Shown: positions 5,315-6,884 of the stretch, one piece after another
Layout: every line of letters starts with the position of its first letter
Numbering within the stretch: the stretch's first letter is position 1
Source: Archangiaceae bacterium
Lineage (GTDB): Bacteria; Myxococcota; Myxococcia; Myxococcales; Myxococcaceae
DNA length: 6,884 nt
Assembly: GCA_023248915.1 (NCBI GenBank)
Contig: JAHFDQ010000343.1
Span: 1 to 6,884 of the forward strand
Direction: 5' to 3'
Notes under the pieces: model-generated
The model's database searches: none
What the model was told of the DNA's origin: nothing
Seen by the model: only the letters and a program-made list of their open reading frames with translations
Translations under genes and position numbers: made by a program

Positions 5315-6694
5315 TCAGCGAACGTCGACGGTCTTCAGCTCGCCGTGTCCGACCGCGATGCCCTCGACCTTCCGCTTCTCCCCACCGCAGTCGAGGTTCA
5401 GGTCGTACGTGCCGGGAAGCACCCAGGTGGTGCGGGGGCCCTGCTCCGAGAGCCAGCCCATGTCGCCCCCGTTCCCATCTCGGGAGTTGAGCCGGAACTC
5501 GCACTTCACCCTCGCCTGGCCCCGGTAGGCCGCAATGTCCAGCCGCGCTTCCAGGAAACCCTCGACGTTGACCGTTGTGGGTTCGCCGGGTTTGACCTCG
5601 AACGAGGCGCGCCGCATCGACTTGGTGGCCAGCTTGGTGTCGGTGACCACTGCCTCGTAGTTGCCCGGGAGCAGCCGGACAGAGGTGGGGCCGTCCGGCG
5701 AGAGCCAGCCGGCGTGAACGCGCGCCTTGTCGGAGTCGCGCACCACGAACAGCTCGGCCTTGATGCGCTTGCCGTCCTTGACCGCCGAGATGACGGCGCT
5801 GCCCTCCACCTCGAAGTCTACGTCGCGCGTCGTCGTCTCGCCTACCTTCACCTCGATGTCCTTTTGGCGCACCGACTTTCCCCCTGCCACCGTGGTGTCG
5901 TTGGCGACCAGCTCGTAGTTTCCGGGGAGCAGGGAGAAGGTGGCCGGCCCCTTGTCGCTCGACCAGCCGCCGCCCCCGCCGCCGCCCGCCCGCGTGAGGC
6001 GGATCTCTGCCCGCACGAACTTGCCCTGCTTTCGAACGGCGACGGTCAGGGAACCCGACTGCAGCTCGGCCTTTCCGGCAGCTTGCAGGGCCTTTCCCAG
6101 CTCGGCCGCCGTCGACGCGGCGTGGTAGTCGCCGCCGCCCTCCTTCGCGAGGCACTCCAGCTGGGCCGCTTCCTTGGCAGTGACGCCGAAACCCACCACG
6201 TGCAGCGTGAACGCCGCCGACGCCTTCTTCAGCTCGCGAACCGCCGCACAGGGGTCGGCCCCGCAGGTCTCCTCGCCGTCCGAGACGAGGATGATGGTCG
6301 CGGGACCCGCGCCCGCGCCTATCGCCTTCGCCGCCCGCCGCACCGACTCGGTGATAGGCGTCATTCCCGCGGGCCGCAGCCGCTTGATCGCCGCGGTCGC
6401 CGCCGCCTTGTCGAACCCGCCGAAGGGGACGACCGTCTCGATGTCGGCGCAGTCCCCCTTCTTGCGGTGCCCGTAGGCGATGATGGAGAGGTCGACGCCG
6501 CCGGGGATCTGCTCCACCAGCTGGGTGGTGACTTCCTTGGCCACCGCCATGCGAGTCGTCCCGCCGAGCGCCGCCCTCATGCTCCCGGACGCGTCGAGGA
6601 TGAGGACCAGCCTCTTGGCGGCCTCGGGTGCGCCCGCCACCGCCTGCCCCGACAGGACCGCCCCCAGCGCGACAATCGTTCGGAAGAGCTGCAT
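5315..6694 (-). CDS. Exported VWA-domain protein with three C-terminal beta-sandwich-like repeats
   Basis: A 459-residue protein with a Sec signal peptide: basic MQLFR, hydrophobic run to residue 17, likely cleavage after AVA (20). The mature protein starts with a von Willebrand factor A domain (about 28-205). Its metal site is complete: DASGS (Asp34, Ser36, Ser38), Thr112 in AGMTPITES and Asp139 in LVSDGEETC. Other family blocks are AYGHRKKGDCADIE and LHVVGFGV. Cys82, Cys144, Cys149 and Cys181 are probably paired in disulfides, fitting an extracytoplasmic site. Similar domains occur in proteins annotated as Ca-activated chloride channel or YfbK-like, but there is no membrane span beyond the signal peptide, so a channel role is unlikely; metal-dependent binding to a protein or matrix is more likely. 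Residues 214-459 hold three repeats of about 84 residues. ATG at 6694 is the only start that gives a clean signal peptide; it lacks a clear ribosome site. It is convergent with the kinase. Confidence 0.92.
   Translation of the reverse strand: MQLFRTIVALGAVLSGQAVAGAPEAAKRLVLILDASGSMRAALGGTTRMAVAKEVTTQLVEQIPGGVDLSIIAYGHRKKGDCADIETVVPFGGFDKAAATAAIKRLRPAGMTPITESVRRAAKAIGAGAGPATIILVSDGEETCGADPCAAVRELKKASAAFTLHVVGFGVTAKEAAQLECLAKEGGGDYHAASTAAELGKALQAAGKAELQSGSLTVAVRKQGKFVRAEIRLTRAGGGGGGGWSSDKGPATFSLLPGNYELVANDTTVAGGKSVRQKDIEVKVGETTTRDVDFEVEGSAVISAVKDGKRIKAELFVVRDSDKARVHAGWLSPDGPTSVRLLPGNYEAVVTDTKLATKSMRRASFEVKPGEPTTVNVEGFLEARLDIAAYRGQARVKCEFRLNSRDGNGGDMGWLSEQGPRTTWVLPGTYDLNLDCGGEKRKVEGIAVGHGELKTVDVR
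5318..6055 (-). repeat. Three tandem protein repeats of about 84 residues in the VWA protein
   Basis: Each unit opens with a strand such as GSLTVAV, GSAVISAV or EARLDIAA, then an RAEIRL/KAELFV/KCEFRL strand, a GW(L/S)S-x-x-GP turn and a LPG-(N/T)-Y strand. Trp244, Trp330 and Trp414 each stand exactly 13 residues before the Pro of LPG (257, 343, 427). Units 1 and 2 end with a VKVGE/VKPGE turn and a last strand. The pattern resembles PEGA or carboxypeptidase-regulatory-like beta-sandwich modules. Unit 1 carries seven glycines in a row before its Trp (bases 5966-5986). Unit 3 is the most diverged and has Cys398 and Cys436. Confidence 0.75.
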
Positions 6695-6712
6695 CGAAGC
6701 AGGCGAGCTTCG
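6695..6712. promoter_or_regulatory. Inverted repeat directly before the VWA gene start
   Basis: CGAAGC (6695-6700), six bases, and GCTTCG (6707-6712) are perfectly complementary and touch the ATG of the VWA gene. In RNA this would put a hairpin where a ribosome site is expected; in DNA it could be a small operator. I find no convincing -10 or -35 on the minus strand upstream of this gene. Confidence 0.3.
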
Positions 6713-6824
6713 CCCGTTCTTGGACCGCAGTCAGCAAGAAGCCGGGCGCGCCGAGGACCGGGCCAACAGGGGCTGGAGCGACGTCAGGGGGTTGTCGCAG
6801 ACGGAGCTGACCCGCGTCCCCCGG
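6713..6824. other. Edge stretch upstream of the VWA gene, coding state unclear
   Basis: This should hold the VWA promoter but shows no good promoter hexamers and is as GC-rich as coding DNA. A plus-strand frame is open from at least TTG 6720 to the window end (55 codons, about 85 percent G/C third positions), including the stretch LTRVPRLLRVDRPLQVDG. It has no ATG or ribosome site. It could be the first part of a divergent plus-strand gene or a chance open frame. Confidence 0.25.
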
Positions 6825-6884
6825 CTACTGCGGGTGGACCGACCACTGCAGGTCGATGGCACCGAGTTCCAGCTCGCGCCGGTT
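6825..6884 (-). CDS. Possible C-terminal end of a further minus-strand gene
   Basis: Reading inward from the window edge on the minus strand, the frame gives NRRELELGAIDLQWSVHPQ and then TAG (6827-6825). Seventeen of the 19 sense codons end in G or C, and the peptide looks like a normal protein end. If real, this gene lies upstream of the VWA gene on the same strand, with 130 bases between them. The fragment is too short to identify, and the antisense plus-strand frame is also open, so the call is tentative. Confidence 0.3.
   Translation of the reverse strand, partial: NRRELELGAIDLQWSVHPQ

Noticed and set aside
5232..6737. Minus-strand open frame of 501 codons, longer than the VWA gene
   Set aside because: It lies over the VWA gene in another frame; its translation is low-complexity Arg/Gly/His. 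The VWA frame has a signal peptide and a full metal site.
1..6884. A new multi-gene defence, secretion or mobile system
   Set aside because: The four genes alternate in strand, have separate control regions, and belong to recognisable housekeeping, signalling or envelope families. There are no transposase, integrase, nuclease, toxin-antitoxin or CRISPR-like repeats.

Overview
The window is high-GC DNA (about 70 percent by eye) with very G/C-rich third codon positions. The gene set is typical of Myxococcota: a Cys-rich protein with Trp/Gly repeats, a membrane Ser/Thr kinase with an extracytoplasmic TPR region, and an exported VWA protein with a DGEETC motif. No ribosomal RNA or taxon marker is present, so this assignment rests on protein style.

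Layout: (1) 1-1778, plus strand, the 3' part of a large, probably surface or secreted, protein with a Cys-rich segment followed by 14 units of about 39 residues that look like beta-propeller blades. (2) 1800-2993, minus strand, a type I (cupin) mannose-6-phosphate isomerase, convergent with gene 1 across 21 bases. (3) 2994-3096, a 103-base divergent control region. (4) 3097-5226, plus strand, a Ser/Thr protein kinase of 709 residues with one membrane span and a C-terminal TPR region. (5) 5227-5314, an 88-base convergent gap with a GC-rich hairpin. (6) 5315-6694, minus strand, an exported VWA protein with three tandem beta-sandwich-like repeats. (7) 6695-6884, an edge region with a possible end of another minus-strand gene.

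The four clear genes alternate in strand (+, -, +, -), so none is co-transcribed with its neighbour and no operon links their functions. ManA supplies mannose-6-phosphate or fructose-6-phosphate for sugar-nucleotide and polysaccharide metabolism. The kinase probably carries a signal from its periplasmic TPR region to cytoplasmic targets. The repeat protein and the VWA protein probably act in the envelope or outside the cell.

The most notable signal is in the divergent control region. Both genes have a TAGRCT hexamer 9 or 10 bases upstream of a GTG codon and no Shine-Dalgarno sequence at that distance, which suggests two leaderless transcripts. Codon use also argues that manA starts at 2993 rather than at the upstream GTG at 3053, although that GTG has an AGGAG sequence. 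I see no defence system, CRISPR array, mobile element, tRNA or rRNA, and nothing that clearly forms a new multi-gene system.
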